NCBI GenBank assembly: GCA_903873485.1
Contig: CAIQOO010000132.1
Span: forward strand, 1 to 53,114
Direction: 5' to 3'
DNA: 53,114 nt
From: an uncultured beta proteobacterium
GTDB lineage: Bacteria > Pseudomonadota > Gammaproteobacteria > Burkholderiales > Burkholderiaceae_C
The notes under the pieces are model-generated. The model saw nothing but the letters and a program-made list of their open reading frames with translations. It searched no databases and was not told the DNA's origin. Positions 33,479 through 45,520 of this stretch are shown here, one piece after another; the first letter of the stretch is position 1, and the number at the start of each line of letters is the position of its first letter. The position numbers and the translations under genes are program-made.

Positions 33479-34615
33479 TCAACGGCTCAGCACCAGGTTG
33501 TCACGGTGCACCATTTCGGGTTCTGCCGCGTAGCCAAGCAGTTTCTCAAAGGCGCCAGAGGGCTTGCGGCATAGCAGGCGGGCCTCGGCGCTGGCATAGT
33601 TGGCCAGACCACGCGCGATCTCATGGCCATCGTTGGCGCGGATGGCGATCACGTCACCGCGCGAGAAATCACCCTCGACCGCCGTCATGCCGATCGGCAG
33701 CAGGCTGGAGCCGCCATCGCGCAGCTTTTGCACCGCACCGGCATCGACCGTCACCGAACCGCGCAGTTGCAGGTGATCGACCATCCATTGCTTGCGCGCT
33801 TTCTGCTTATGTGTGGGGGCTATCAGCAGTGTGCCAATCGACTCGCCCCGGCTCAGGCGCAACAGCGCATCCGGCTCGCGGCCCCAGGCAATCACGGTCG
33901 ATGCACCCGAGCCGGCAGCGCGCCTGGCCGCCAGAATCTTGGTGATCATGCCGCCCCGGCCCAGGCTGGAGCCGGCTCCGCCGGCCATGGCTTCGAGTTG
34001 GGGGTCACCCGCTTGCGCCACCTCGACAAACTGCGCGGACTGGTCCTTGCGCGGGTCTGCGGTGTAGAGACCTTGCTGGTCGGTCAGGATAACCAGCGCA
34101 TCGGCTTCGACCAGATTGGCCACCAGGGCACCCAGCGTGTCGTTGTCGCCGAACTTGATTTCATCATTGACCACGGTGTCGTTTTCATTGATGACCGGCA
34201 ACACGCCGAGTTTCAGCAGTGTCAGCAAGGTTGAGCGAGCGTTCAGGTAGCGCTCGCGGTCCGCCAGATCGGCGTGCGTGAGCAGCACCTGCGCGCTGCC
34301 CAAACCGTTTTCACGCAGCTTGGTTTCGTACATTTGCGCCAGGCCCATTTGGCCTACCGCTGCGGCCGCCTGCAGTTGGTGGATCTGGCTTGGGCGGGTG
34401 CTCCAGCCAAGCCGCTTCATGCCCTCGGCGATGGCGCCGCTTGACACCATGATGACTTCGCGGCCCTCTTGCACCAGCACCGACATCTGGCGGCACCACT
34501 CGCCAATGGCGGTCTCGTCAAGACCACGGCCTTCGTTGGTCACCAGGCTGGAACCCACCTTGACCACCACGCGACGTGCATCGCGCAGGATGGAAGCATC
34601 AAATTCTTTAAGCAT
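33479..34615 (-). CDS. proB: Glutamate 5-kinase
   Basis: A 378-residue enzyme making glutamyl 5-phosphate, the first step of proline synthesis. It has the amino-acid kinase domain ([58 protein letters not shown]) and a C-terminal PUA domain (about 285-365). It is the last gene of the minus-strand run rplU-rpmA-obg-proB, a common betaproteobacterial order. A 38-nt repeat fills most of the 55-bp gap to obg. Confidence 0.96.
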   Translation of the reverse strand: MLKEFDASILRDARRVVVKVGSSLVTNEGRGLDETAIGEWCRQMSVLVQEGREVIMVSSGAIAEGMKRLGWSTRPSQIHQLQAAAAVGQMGLAQMYETKLRENGLGSAQVLLTHADLADRERYLNARSTLLTLLKLGVLPVINENDTVVNDEIKFGDNDTLGALVANLVEADALVILTDQQGLYTADPRKDQSAQFVEVAQAGDPQLEAMAGGAGSSLGRGGMITKILAARRAAGSGASTVIAWGREPDALLRLSRGESIGTLLIAPTHKQKARKQWMVDHLQLRGSVTVDAGAVQKLRDGGSSLLPIGMTAVEGDFSRGDVIAIRANDGHEIARGLANYASAEARLLCRKPSGAFEKLLGYAAEPEMVHRDNLVLSR

Positions 34616-34619
34616 TTTC

Positions 34620-34657
34620 AGGCTCTAGCCCTTATCCTGTCTGCGCAAGAAGCTATA
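34620..34657 (-). repeat. 38-nt dispersed repeat, copy E (obg-proB gap)
   Basis: Minus orientation: TATAGCTT-CTTGCG-CAGACAGGATAAG-GGCTAGAGCCT, 38 nt, preceded by GCTATAATATA. It ends 5 bp before the proB start codon, so it occupies the ribosome-binding region and includes a TATAAT in its 5' flank. Confidence 0.75.
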
Positions 34658-34670
34658 TATATTATAGCAA

Positions 34671-35777
<1,107 letters not shown>

Positions 35778-35899
35778 TTATGCGTCACGGCGGTCTGCTC
35801 TGCAAGGGTTGGGGGTGGGTGGGATGCAATATTGGTTCAGCCATCGCGTGGCAACGGCCTGCCTTGCATGCGCCGGTCATCAGGCTGGGTGACACAAAC

Positions 35900-35934
35900 A
35901 AAAAACCCCACGCGGTGCGCAGGGTCTTGGGGTA
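35900..35934 (-). terminator. Candidate terminator after rpmA
   Basis: On the minus strand ACCCCA and TGGGGT enclose an inner GC-rich hairpin and are followed by six Ts (complement of the A run at 35900-35905). It lies 15 bp past the rpmA stop, so part of transcription may end before obg. Confidence 0.6.
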
Positions 35935-35948
35935 AGAACAGCAGCCGG

Positions 35949-36209
35949 TCAAGCGGCGGCTGTAACGCTCACGGTATGGCGGTTGAGCGCGCCCTTGATG
36001 GCAAACGACACATGACCTTCTGTCAACGCAAAAAGCGTGTGGTCTTTGCCAATGCCGACATTGGTGCCGGGGTGGAATTGCGTGCCACGCTGGCGCACAA
36101 TGATCGCGCCGGCGCTGATCAGTTGGCCGCCATACATCTTCACGCCGAGCATTTTGGGCTTCGAATCGCGCCCGTTTCGCGTAGAGCCGCCGCCTTTTTT
36201 ATGTGCCAT
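35949..36209 (-). CDS. rpmA: 50S ribosomal protein L27
   Basis: An 86-residue ribosomal protein starting [16 protein letters not shown] at ATG 36209, with [22 protein letters not shown]. It helps place tRNA at the peptidyl transferase centre. The longer frame upstream is a shadow of rplU. It follows rplU by 13 bp. Confidence 0.98.
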   Translation of the reverse strand: MAHKKGGGSTRNGRDSKPKMLGVKMYGGQLISAGAIIVRQRGTQFHPGTNVGIGKDHTLFALTEGHVSFAIKGALNRHTVSVTAAA

Positions 36210-36222
36210 GATTCTTTTCCAA

Positions 36223-36534
36223 TCAGGATGAAATAGCGCCCACCAGCAGTTCGGTGAACTGCTGGCGATGCCCCTGCCGTTTTTGATAGTGCTTGCGACG
36301 GCGCATTTTAAAAATGCTGACCTTGTCGTGTTTGCCATGCGCCAGCACCGTGACGCTGACAGTCGCACCGGACACCAAGGGCGTACCCACCTTCAATTCT
36401 GCGCCGCTGCCGACGGCCAGAACCTGGTCGAACACGATTTCTTGGCCAACGTCCGCAGCAATCTGTTCTACTTTAATTTTTTCGCCAGCAGCAACTCTGT
36501 ATTGTTTGCCACCGGTTTTTATGACCGCGTACAT
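36223..36534 (-). CDS. rplU: 50S ribosomal protein L21
   Basis: A 103-residue ribosomal protein with the canonical start [14 protein letters not shown] and the C-terminal [19 protein letters not shown] that contacts 23S rRNA. It is the first gene of rplU-rpmA-obg-proB and is divergent from ispB across 191 bp. Confidence 0.98.
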   Translation of the reverse strand: MYAVIKTGGKQYRVAAGEKIKVEQIAADVGQEIVFDQVLAVGSGAELKVGTPLVSGATVSVTVLAHGKHDKVSIFKMRRRKHYQKRQGHRQQFTELLVGAISS

Positions 36535-36725
36535 AAGAACCTCTTCAACATGAAACCCAGCGAACGGATTTTCGCAGAGCCGGGCATTATGGCACAGGAC
36601 AAATGCCTGGATGGCGACAAGTCTTTGTCTGCGACAAGGGGCGGCGGTCGGGCAGGCCTTGAAAGCATCATCCGCTCACCGCATCGGTTTTCTATAATCA
36701 ACGGTCAAACACCGAGTCCACCGTC

Positions 36726-37709
36726 TTGCAAGCCACCCCCTACAGCCAAACGTCACTGCTATCGATCATCGCGTCCGACATGCACGAGGTTGACCAGGTG
36801 ATTGCGCAGCGCCTGGACTCCGGCGTGCCGCTGGTCGGTCAAGTGTCACGCTACATCATTTCGGCAGGCGGCAAGCGGCTGCGCCCGGCCCTGCTGCTGC
36901 TGATTTGCGGGGCGCTGGGTTTCAAGGGTGCGCAGCGCTTCAATCTTGCAGCCGTCGTCGAGTTCATCCACACCGCCACCCTGTTGCACGATGATGTGGT
37001 GGACGACTCATCCTTGCGTCGCGGCAACGCCACGGCCAACGAGACTTTTGGCAACCCGGCCAGCGTGCTGGTCGGCGACTTTTTGTACTCGCGCGCCTTT
37101 CAGATGATGGTCGATGCCGACAGCATGCGCATCATGCAAGTGCTGGCCGATGCCACCAATGTCATCGCCGAGGGCGAAGTCATGCAGTTGATGAACATGC
37201 ATAACGCCGCGCTTGATGAGGCCGGCTACTTGCAGGTGATCCGCTCCAAAACGGCCAAATTGTTTGAGGCCAGCGCACGCGTGGGCGCGATCCTGGCCAG
37301 CGCCACGTCCGACATCGAGGCCAACTGCGCTGAATACGGGCAAGCCATGGGCACTGCCTTTCAAGTGATTGACGACGTGCTGGACTACACCGGCGATGCC
37401 TCGGTGATGGGCAAGAATCTGGGCGACGACCTGCGCGAGGGCAAAACCACTTTGCCGCTGATCGCCGCCATGCAGCGCGGCAGCGCCGGGCAATGCGAAT
37501 TGATCAAGACTGCGATCGAGACCGGCAATGTTGAACTGATCGATCCGGTGGTCGCGATCGTGATGTCCACCGGAGCCATCAATGTGGCGCGTCTGGCCGC
37601 AACCATGGAAGCCGAGCGGGCGATTGCCGCCGCCCGGCGCTTGCCGAGTGGCCCTCACACGGCCTGTTTGCTACAATTGGCAACAGAATTGCTTGAGCGT
37701 CAATACTGA
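36726..37709 (+). CDS. ispB: Octaprenyl diphosphate synthase
   Basis: A trans-polyprenyl diphosphate synthase of 327 residues that builds the ubiquinone side chain for UbiA. The first Asp-rich motif is LLHDDVVDDSSLRRG (DDxxD) and the second is IDDVLDYTGD; GGKRLRPALLLL binds the diphosphate. The start is taken at TTG 36726 because the conserved N-terminal helix begins before the first ATG (36780), which would cut into it. A clear Shine-Dalgarno is lacking. It is upstream of tRNA-Pro. Confidence 0.94.
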   Translation: MQATPYSQTSLLSIIASDMHEVDQVIAQRLDSGVPLVGQVSRYIISAGGKRLRPALLLLICGALGFKGAQRFNLAAVVEFIHTATLLHDDVVDDSSLRRGNATANETFGNPASVLVGDFLYSRAFQMMVDADSMRIMQVLADATNVIAEGEVMQLMNMHNAALDEAGYLQVIRSKTAKLFEASARVGAILASATSDIEANCAEYGQAMGTAFQVIDDVLDYTGDASVMGKNLGDDLREGKTTLPLIAAMQRGSAGQCELIKTAIETGNVELIDPVVAIVMSTGAINVARLAATMEAERAIAAARRLPSGPHTACLLQLATELLERQY

Positions 37710-37731
37710 TGATCAAGCCACAAAGACAATT

Positions 37732-37808
<77 letters not shown>

Positions 37809-37820
37809 GTAGATCATTTA

Positions 37821-37855
37821 AAGGCCGCTAAAGACCACCACTTAGCGGCCTTTTT
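37821..37855 (+). terminator. Terminator after tRNA-Pro
   Basis: An 11-bp stem AAGGCCGCTAA (37821-37831) with TTAGCGGCCTT (37842-37852) is followed by a short T run. An outer 10-bp inverted repeat, GTAGATCATT at 37809-37818 and AATGATCTAC at 37868-37877, encloses it. Confidence 0.9.
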
Positions 37856-37865
37856 CATTGGTAAA

Positions 37866-38528
37866 TCAATGATCTACATGAAACAGGGTTTTGAAATAGA
37901 TGAACTCTGGCGAGTGGTCCACATAAAGCTGGGCCAGATACTTGAGCACTTGGTCTTTCACGTTTTCAACCAACTCCGGGTCTTGCCAAAGCTCGTCAAA
38001 CCAAAGCTTCAAGTCTGCCCGATCACGGTCGCTGTCAATCACCATGTTCAGTTCGATGTTGGGCACGTCTGCCAAGCCCAGACCCCGCTGCGTAAAGTTG
38101 GAACTGCCCATCAGCGCATGCTCACGATGGCCGTCATTGATGTGGTACAGCTTGCCGTGCAGCAGATTGGAAACGCGCACCGAGCGGATTTCCACTTTGC
38201 TGGCAATCCACGACGCACATCGGCGGGCAATGTCTTTTTGTTGCAGCCGGTTGGCCAAGGTCAGGGTTTCGTCTTCCAGCTTGAAAGCTTTTTTGTCTGT
38301 CTTGTCAGGGTCCAGCGACCCGATGAAGCGGGGTTCGCCAAACAAGAACTGAAGAGAGATGATGCCGTCGAGTTGTTGGCTCAGCGCTTCATAGGCGTAG
38401 ATGGTGAAGTAGGCAGACACCACCGACAGATCGCTACCTGGGGCGACTTTGGCTGTCAGAAAATCGGCTACCCGGCCACGGGTGTGGTTGTCTTTGATTC
38501 CGTGCTGTGGTGTTGCGTATGCTGTCAC
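37866..38528 (-). pseudogene. N-terminal stump of a PLD-nuclease/helicase
   Basis: A 220-residue frame from GTG 38528, with AAGGAGG upstream. TAYATPQHGIKDNHTRGRV, then FLFGEPRFIGSLDPDKTDKK, then a PLD-type segment LLHGKLYHINDGHREHALMG with GSSNFTQRGLG, match from memory the first 220 residues of large (over 1000-residue) proteins. Those join a phospholipase-D-type nuclease to an SNF2-like helicase and often lie in defence islands. The frame stops right after SPEFIYFKTLFH, where relatives run on into the helicase, and right next to the tRNA-Pro terminator. The strict HxK-x4-D spacing ends in Asn followed by Asp. It is probably a truncated, inactive gene, though the stump could still be translated. 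Confidence 0.8.
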
Positions 38529-38663
38529 ATTGCCTCCTTGGTCGGGCAATTATGCGTTGGTGTGACTGGCGAATCAGACAAACGACCTGGTCATGCGGGA
38601 AACCCTGATATGGATACTGCCAATTCCTGCGTTTAATCAAGGAATGCGCAGATTGCCATATTA

Positions 38664-38681
38664 GTGTCACAAAGACTTCAT
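38664..38681 (+). promoter_or_regulatory. Candidate PHO box and promoter of ugpBAECQ
   Basis: GTGTCAC-AAAG-ACTTCAT resembles the PhoB box CTGTCAT-N4-CTGTCAT (6/7 and 4/7 matches). A -10-like TATGCT at 38692-38697 lies 10 nt beyond it, the spacing of Pho promoters. The ugp operon belongs to the Pho regulon in E. coli, which is the reason to take this weak match seriously. Confidence 0.45.
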
Positions 38682-38725
38682 TTTTGTTAACTATGCTCTG
38701 CCATCCCAACCATCAAGGAGATTGC

Positions 38726-40033
38726 ATGAAACTCAAATTTGTCGGCGTTGCCATTGCAGCGTCGCTGGCCCTGTCGGCCCACGCCGTGACCGAAGTCCAG
38801 TGGTGGCACTCGATGACCGCCGTCAATGGCGAATGGGTCAATGATCTGGCGAAAAACTTCAACGCCAGCCAGCCGGATTTCAAGATAGTGCCGACCTACA
38901 AGGGCACTTATGACGAATCCATGACCGCCGCAGTGGCGGCCTTTCGGGCCGGCAATGCACCGCACATCCTGCAAGTGTTTGAAGTCGGCACTGCCACCAT
39001 GATGGCCAGCAAGGGGGCGATCGTGCCGGTCGCCAAAGTGATGAAGGATGCCGGTCAAAAGTTTGATCCCAAGTCCTATATTGCCGCCGTGGCCGGCTAC
39101 TACACCGCGCCCAGCGGCGAAATGCTGAGTTTCCCGTTCAACAGTTCAACAACTGTGTTCTATTTCAACAAGGACGCGTTCAAGGCGGCTGGCATTGACA
39201 CCAGCAAGGCACCCAGCAGTTGGCCAGAAGTGGCGCTGGCGGCAGCCAAGCTCAAGGCCGGCGGCCACAAATGCCCGTTGACGGTCGCCTGGCAGGGCTG
39301 GACCCAACTGGAGAGCTTTTCGGCCTGGCACAACGTTGAATTTGCCACCAAGTCAAATGGCCTGGCCGGCCTGGATGCGCGCATGAAGATCAATTCGCCG
39401 CTGCATGTGCGCCATATTGACAACTTGTCCAACATGGCCAAACAGGGCCTGTTTGTCTATAAGGGCCGCGCCAATGTGCCCGAAGCCACTTTTGTCTCGG
39501 GCGAGTGCGCCATGATCACCACCTCATCGGGCTTTTACGGCAACGTCCAGAAAAACGCCAAGTTTGCCTTTGGCCTGGCCCCCCTGCCCTATTACCCCGA
39601 TGTCCCCGGTGCGCCGCAAAACACCGTCATTGGCGGCGCCAGCCTGTGGGTCATGGCCGGCAAGAAGGCCGAGGAATACAAGGGTGTGGCGGCGTTTTTC
39701 AATTTCATCTCCAGCCCTGAAGTGCAGTCGGCCAGCCACAAGCGCACCGGCTACCTGCCGATCACCACCGCCGCGTTTGAACTGACCGAAAAATCCGGCT
39801 TCTACAAGGAAAACCCGGGCACCGATGTGGCGGTCAACCAGATGATCCGCAAGGTCACCGACAAATCGCGCGGCATCCGCCTGGGCAACTATGTGCAGAT
39901 TCGCACCATCGAGGACGAAGAACTGGAACAAGTCTGGGGCGGCAAAAAGAGCGCCAAAGAGGCGATCGACTCGATCGTCAAGCGCGGCAACGAGTTGCTG
40001 GAACGGTTTGAAAAAGCCAACAAAAAGGGTTGA
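38726..40033 (+). CDS. ugpB: Glycerol-3-phosphate ABC transporter, binding protein
   Basis: A 435-residue periplasmic binding protein. ATG 38726, preceded by AAGGAG, opens a signal peptide (KFVGVAIAASLALSAHA, cleavage after AHA). The mature start VTEVQWWHSMTAVNGEWVNDLAKNFN, plus TYDESMTAAVAAFRAG and MITTSSGFYGNV, match UgpB, which captures sn-glycerol 3-phosphate and glycerophosphodiesters. It is the first gene of ugpBAECQ, with a candidate PHO box upstream. Confidence 0.95.
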   Translation: MKLKFVGVAIAASLALSAHAVTEVQWWHSMTAVNGEWVNDLAKNFNASQPDFKIVPTYKGTYDESMTAAVAAFRAGNAPHILQVFEVGTATMMASKGAIVPVAKVMKDAGQKFDPKSYIAAVAGYYTAPSGEMLSFPFNSSTTVFYFNKDAFKAAGIDTSKAPSSWPEVALAAAKLKAGGHKCPLTVAWQGWTQLESFSAWHNVEFATKSNGLAGLDARMKINSPLHVRHIDNLSNMAKQGLFVYKGRANVPEATFVSGECAMITTSSGFYGNVQKNAKFAFGLAPLPYYPDVPGAPQNTVIGGASLWVMAGKKAEEYKGVAAFFNFISSPEVQSASHKRTGYLPITTAAFELTEKSGFYKENPGTDVAVNQMIRKVTDKSRGIRLGNYVQIRTIEDEELEQVWGGKKSAKEAIDSIVKRGNELLERFEKANKKG

Positions 40034-40060
40034 TTGGTTTGCCGACGCCCGTGACCAGCC

Positions 40061-40942
40061 ATGGAAAAGCGCGTCTATTTCCGCTCAAGCTGGCTGCCCT
40101 GGGTGCTGCTGGCACCCCAGGTGGCGGTGATCACGCTGTTTTTTTTCTGGCCGGCAGCGCAGGCACTGCTGCAATCGGTGCAGCAGTCGGATGCCTTTGG
40201 CACCTCGGTCGAATGGGTCGGGCTGGACAATTTCCGCAACCTGTGGGCCGATGAAACTTACCTGGCATCGTTCTATACCACGGCCATTTTTTCGAGCCTG
40301 GTGGCTGTTGTCGGCATCAGCGTGTCCTTGCTGCTGGCGGTGTTTGCCGACCGGATTGTCAAAGGCGCGCTGGTCTATAAAACCTTGTTGATCTGGCCCT
40401 ATGCGGTGGCCCCGGCGGTAGCCGGGGTGCTGTGGCTGTTCATGTTTGCGCCGAGCGTGGGGGTGGTGTCTTACTGGCTGCGTGCCGTTGGCATCGATTG
40501 GAACCACCTGCTCAACGGCACCCATGCCATGACGCTGGTGGTGCTGGCGGCGGTCTGGAAGCAGATTTCCTACAATTTTTTGTTTTTTCTGGCGGGGCTG
40601 CAAAGCATTCCAAAATCCCTGATCGAAGCGGCCGCCATCGACGGCGCACGGCCCTGGCGACGGTTCTGGACCATCGTGTTCCCGCTGCTCTCGCCCACCA
40701 CATTTTTCTTGCTGGTGATCAACATCGTTTATGCGTTTTTCGACACCTTTGCCATCATCGATGCCGCGACGCAAGGCGGGCCGGGCAAGGAAACCGCGAT
40801 CCTGGTCTATAAAGTCTATTTTGACGGTTTCAAGGCGATGGACCTCGGTGGCTCAGCCGCCCAGTCGGTGGTGCTGATGGTGATTGTGGTGGCACTTACG
40901 GTGGTGCAATTTCGCTTTGTCGAGAAGAAAGTGAACTACTGA
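40061..40942 (+). CDS. ugpA: Glycerol-3-phosphate ABC transporter, permease UgpA
   Basis: A 293-residue inner-membrane permease with six predicted helices. The EAA loop that docks on the ATPase is [20 protein letters not shown], and the C-terminal RFVEKKVNY is UgpA-like. It starts 27 bp after ugpB and its stop overlaps the ugpE start by 1 bp (TGATG), so the two permease subunits are made together. Confidence 0.95.
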   Translation: MEKRVYFRSSWLPWVLLAPQVAVITLFFFWPAAQALLQSVQQSDAFGTSVEWVGLDNFRNLWADETYLASFYTTAIFSSLVAVVGISVSLLLAVFADRIVKGALVYKTLLIWPYAVAPAVAGVLWLFMFAPSVGVVSYWLRAVGIDWNHLLNGTHAMTLVVLAAVWKQISYNFLFFLAGLQSIPKSLIEAAAIDGARPWRRFWTIVFPLLSPTTFFLLVINIVYAFFDTFAIIDAATQGGPGKETAILVYKVYFDGFKAMDLGGSAAQSVVLMVIVVALTVVQFRFVEKKVNY

Positions 40943-41793
40943 TGGTTGAGCGCCGCCCCTGGTTGACGCTGCTGTCGCACGCCGTGCTGATGCTGGGCGT
41001 GCTGGTGGTAGCGTTTCCGCTGTATTTGACTTTTGTCGCCTCGACCCAGACTTCGCAGGCGATTGTGCAAACCCCGATGCCGCTGCTGCCCGGCGGACAT
41101 TTGATCGAGAACTATACCGCCGCCTGGAACGGCACCGGCGGCGGCTCCGGCTCCAAGGCCCCGGTGGGTCAGATGATGCTGGTCAGCCTGGTCACGGCGC
41201 TGGTCATTTCGCTGGGCAAGATCGCCATCTCGCTGCTGTCGGCCTTTGCCATTGTGTATTTCCGCTTTCGGTTTCGCATGTTGTTCTTCTGGGCCATTTT
41301 CATCACCCTGATGCTGCCGGTCGAGGTGCGCATTGGCCCCACTTACAAGGTGGTGTCTGATCTGGGCCTGCTCAACAGTTATGCCGGGCTGACGATTCCG
41401 CTGATTGCCTCGGCCACCGCGACTTTTTTGTTCAGGCAGTTTTTTCTGACCGTCCCTGAAGAGCTGGTGGAAGCCGCCCGCATCGACGGTGCCGGGCCGA
41501 TGCGGTTTTTTTGGGATGTGCTGGTGCCCTTGTCCAAAACCTCGATTGCCGCGCTGTTTGTGATTCAGTTCATTTACGGCTGGAACCAGTACCTGTGGCC
41601 GCTGCTGGTAACCACCAGCGAGGACATGTACCCGGTGGTGATTGGCATCAAGCGCATGATTTCCGGCGGCGACTCCGAAATGCAGTGGAACATCGTCATG
41701 GCCACCGCCATCCTGGCCATGCTGCCGCCCGCGCTGGTGGTCATGCTGATGCAAAAATGGTTTGTCAAGGGCCTTGTTGACACAGAAAAGTAG
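40942..41793 (+). CDS. ugpE: Glycerol-3-phosphate ABC transporter, permease UgpE
   Basis: A 283-residue permease that pairs with UgpA. The EAA loop is [20 protein letters not shown], and [23 protein letters not shown] is typical of UgpE/MalG-type subunits. Six membrane helices are visible. The C-terminal [14 protein letters not shown] is the usual family ending. Translation is coupled to ugpA by the overlapping stop and start. Confidence 0.95.
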   Translation: MVERRPWLTLLSHAVLMLGVLVVAFPLYLTFVASTQTSQAIVQTPMPLLPGGHLIENYTAAWNGTGGGSGSKAPVGQMMLVSLVTALVISLGKIAISLLSAFAIVYFRFRFRMLFFWAIFITLMLPVEVRIGPTYKVVSDLGLLNSYAGLTIPLIASATATFLFRQFFLTVPEELVEAARIDGAGPMRFFWDVLVPLSKTSIAALFVIQFIYGWNQYLWPLLVTTSEDMYPVVIGIKRMISGGDSEMQWNIVMATAILAMLPPALVVMLMQKWFVKGLVDTEK

Positions 41794-41867
41794 CCGCCCT
41801 CAAGACCGCCCGATGCAGCGGCGACAACCCGTCGCCCGGCCCCCACGCTCACACCTGATCCTTCACC

Positions 41868-42892
<1,025 letters not shown>

Positions 42893-42896
<4 letters not shown>

Positions 42897-43675
42897 GCCA
42901 CGCGCATCTTCAGCAGCGCACCTGGCCCTACCCGCGCTGGGTGGCGCACCGGGGTGCTGGCCAACTGGCACCGGAAAACACCCTGGCGGCTTTTCGTGCC
43001 GGCGCCGCACTGGGCTACCGCATGTTTGAATGCGACGTCAAACTCAGTGCCGATGGCGTGCCGTTTTTGCTCCACGATGCCACGCTGGAGCGCACCAGCA
43101 ACGCGCAGCAGGCGCTGAGCGAGGGTTTGAGTCCGGTCGCCGGCGACCACCCCTGGGGCCGGCTGGCGCTGCTTGATGCCGGTAGCTGGCACTCGCGCAG
43201 CTTTGCCGGCGAGCCGATGCCGACCTTTGAAGCGATTGCCCGTTATTGCCGGCACAACGGCTTTTTTCTCAATGTCGAAATCAAGCCGACACCCGGCACT
43301 GAGCACCACACCGGCCTGGTGGTGGCACAGCATGCGGCGCGCCTGTGGCATGGCGCTGCCACAGCGCCGCTGCTGACCTCGTTCGAGGTGGCCGCGCTCG
43401 AAGGCGCGCGGCACGCCGAGCCGGATTTGCCGCGCGGCCTGCTGCTGGAAAGCTTGTCACCCGGCTGGCTTGAAATGGCGCAGCGCCTGGCGTGTGTCGC
43501 CGTGGTGTGTGATTACTTATGTTGGGACAGCAACAGCGTGGCACAGGCCAGCCACGCCGGACTGCGCACCTTAAGCTACACCGTCAATGATGTTGAATCT
43601 GCCAACCGGCTGATCGCGCTGGGAACCGACGGCATCATCACCGACCGGCTGGACCTGTTTGCTCCGTCCTGCTAA
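42893..43675 (+). CDS. ugpQ: Glycerophosphodiester phosphodiesterase
   Basis: A 260-residue cytoplasmic GDPD-family TIM-barrel enzyme that splits glycerophosphodiesters into glycerol 3-phosphate and an alcohol. Catalytic segments are [15 protein letters not shown] (His and Arg), [25 protein letters not shown] (metal Glu/Asp and the second His) and [10 protein letters not shown]. It overlaps ugpC by 4 bp. Because uptake and cleavage are encoded together, imported diesters can be used at once as a phosphate or carbon source. Confidence 0.95.
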
Positions 43676-43713
43676 AGCCACTGCGGCAGCAGATCGGCCC
43701 GGCGGGTTGGGCA

Positions 43714-43995
43714 TCAGGTGCGCCAGCCGCCTTGCAGCCACCACAAGGTGGTGGCCATCGACAAGAGCAACGCCAGGTAGGTGAGCATCTTGCCATCACG
43801 CCCAAACACCACCAGACCGGCCAGCAGCACGCCGCTGCCTACTGCAAAAAGCAGAGCTGCCTGCGCAGGCAGCATAAGGGCTACAGGCCTTTTTTTCATA
43901 AAAATCCGGCCCAGCAACGGCAGCAGCCAGGCCAGCCAGAGGGCCGGCGCCAGAAAGTTGACGGCATGGTTGAGCAGTGCCAGCAAACCCATCAA
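43714..43995 (-). CDS. Small membrane protein of unknown function
   Basis: A 93-residue protein with three predicted hydrophobic helices (about 10-31, 38-61 and 70-88). I recall similar unassigned proteins beside hemA in related genomes but cannot name a family. A 38-nt repeat (43852-43889) is embedded in frame and supplies VALMLPAQAALLF at the start of the middle helix. The protein would still be membrane-compatible. It diverges from hemA, sharing a 67-bp region that holds an FNR-type box. It could be a real gene shaped by the repeat; confidence in function is nil. Confidence 0.65.
   Translation of the reverse strand: MMGLLALLNHAVNFLAPALWLAWLLPLLGRIFMKKRPVALMLPAQAALLFAVGSGVLLAGLVVFGRDGKMLTYLALLLSMATTLWWLQGGWRT
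43852..43889 (+). repeat. 38-nt dispersed repeat, copy F (inside small membrane protein)
   Basis: CAGAGCTG-CCTGCG-CAGGCAGCATAAG-GGCTACAGGCC, 38 nt, followed by a T-rich tail. It is antisense to the host frame. It is translated in the same phase as the ubiA copy, giving ALM from GCCCTTATG in both. Confidence 0.75.
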
Positions 43996-44018
43996 TGCCC
44001 GGCCCGGTAAAACAAATC

Positions 44019-44032
44019 ATGATGCAGATCAA
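44019..44032. promoter_or_regulatory. FNR/Anr-type box before hemA
   Basis: ATGAT-GCAG-ATCAA matches 9 of the 10 defined bases of the FNR site TTGAT-N4-ATCAA. It lies between hemA and the divergent small membrane gene. Regulation of hemA by Anr/FNR is known in Pseudomonas. The centre is about 37 bp before the inferred start, close to but not exactly the classical -41.5 activator position. Confidence 0.5.
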
Positions 44033-44050
44033 AGCGCATGAGCCTGATTT

Positions 44051-44056
44051 TATAAT
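44051..44056 (+). promoter_or_regulatory. -10 box of hemA
   Basis: A perfect TATAAT ends 6 nt before the hemA ATG (44063), so transcription would start at or within a base of the start codon, implying a leaderless mRNA. Confidence 0.6.
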
Positions 44057-44062
44057 TGCGTC

Positions 44063-45322
44063 ATGGCAGTCTGGGCTTTAGGCATCAATCACACCACCGC
44101 ACCGCTCGACTTGCGTGGCCGGTTTGCGTTCGCCATCGACCAGATTGAGCCGACCCTGCGTGCCTTGCGCGGTGCCCTGACGCGCCAGCCCGAGGCAGCG
44201 CTGATCTCCACCTGCAACCGCACCGAAATTTACTGCGCCGGCGAGCAAGCCCAGTTGCAACCCACGCTGGACTGGCTGGCGCACAGCGGCGGTGTGTCGC
44301 CCGACTTGCTGCGCGCCCACTCTTACACCCTGCAAGACGGCCTGGCGGCGCGCCACGCGTTTCGGGTCGCTTGCGGGCTGGATTCGATGGTGCTGGGCGA
44401 GCCGCAGATTCTGGGCCAGATCAAGGACGCGGTGCGCGCCGCCGAAGCCGCCGGAGCCTTGGGCAGCACGCTCAGTCAGTTGTTCCAGCGCTCGTTTGCG
44501 GTGGCCAAAGAGGTGCGCAGTTCAACCGAAATCGGGGCACACTCGATCAGCATGGCTGCTGCTGCCGTGCGGCTGGCAGGCCAACTGTTTGAAGACCTGA
44601 GCGAGGTGAGGGTGCTGTTTATCGGTGCTGGCGAGATGATTGACCTGTGCGCCACCCACTTTGCCGCCAGACAACCCAAAAGCATGGTCATCGCCAATCG
44701 CACCCTGTCCAGGGGCGATGAACTGGCCGGCAAGTTTGGGGCCGGCGTGATGCGCCTGGGCGAGTTGCCCGACCGGCTGCACGAATTTGATGCCGTGGTG
44801 AGCTGCACCGCCAGCACCCTGCCGATCATCGGCCTGGGTTCGGTCGAGCGGGCACTCAAGCGCCGTCGCCGCCGCCCGATGTTCATGGTCGATCTGGCGG
44901 TGCCGCGCGACATCGAGATGGAAGTCAAGGCGCTCGAAGATGTTTATCTCTATACCGTCGATGATCTGGCCGGCGTGGTGCAAACCGGACAAGCCAGCCG
45001 GCAGGCGGCGGTGGCCCAGGCCGAGGCGATTGTCGATGCCGGGGTGCAAAACTTTCTGCACTGGCTGGATCAGCGCAACAGTGTGCCGCTGATCCAGCAG
45101 CTCAACGCCCAGACCGATGAATGGCGCGCCCTGGAGATGGCCCGCGCCCGCAAACTGCTGGCGCGTGGCGACGATGTTGAAACCGTGCTCGAAGCGCTGT
45201 CGCGCGGCCTGACGCAAAAAATGCTGCATGGTGCGCTGGCCGAGTTGCGCACCGGTGACACCCAAGCGCGCGAGCGCGCCAGTGCGGCAGTGCAACATTT
45301 CTTTTTGCGCAAAGAGCGTTAG
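44063..45322 (+). CDS. hemA: Glutamyl-tRNA reductase
   Basis: A 419-residue enzyme of the C5 heme pathway that reduces Glu-tRNA(Glu) to glutamate semialdehyde. The start [19 protein letters not shown] is canonical. The active-site Cys is in [19 protein letters not shown] follows, and [12 protein letters not shown] is the NADPH-binding Rossmann loop. The C-terminal dimerization helices are complete. No ribosome-binding site fits before the ATG. It is followed by prfA and prmC, a widely conserved order. Confidence 0.96.
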   Translation: MAVWALGINHTTAPLDLRGRFAFAIDQIEPTLRALRGALTRQPEAALISTCNRTEIYCAGEQAQLQPTLDWLAHSGGVSPDLLRAHSYTLQDGLAARHAFRVACGLDSMVLGEPQILGQIKDAVRAAEAAGALGSTLSQLFQRSFAVAKEVRSSTEIGAHSISMAAAAVRLAGQLFEDLSEVRVLFIGAGEMIDLCATHFAARQPKSMVIANRTLSRGDELAGKFGAGVMRLGELPDRLHEFDAVVSCTASTLPIIGLGSVERALKRRRRRPMFMVDLAVPRDIEMEVKALEDVYLYTVDDLAGVVQTGQASRQAAVAQAEAIVDAGVQNFLHWLDQRNSVPLIQQLNAQTDEWRALEMARARKLLARGDDVETVLEALSRGLTQKMLHGALAELRTGDTQARERASAAVQHFFLRKER

Positions 45323-45520
45323 CTGCGCTGCCAAATTTGCCAGGCCGGCCAGGCAGCGCTCTTGGCCGACTGGATCCGCCACCGATGCGCCTGTTTGTTG
45401 CCCGATGCCGAATCAGCTTCGGCATGACCCGCAAGAAGCCAGCGAGCCAATCGATGCTTCCCATGACCAGCCGCCGCATCGCCCCGACTTTCTCCGCTTG
45501 CCTTTTTAGCCTTCTACCGC

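Noticed and set aside
45323..45520. Possible small gene between hemA and prfA
   Set aside because: No frame has a ribosome-binding site or recognisable protein. The frame opening at 45337 is a shadow.
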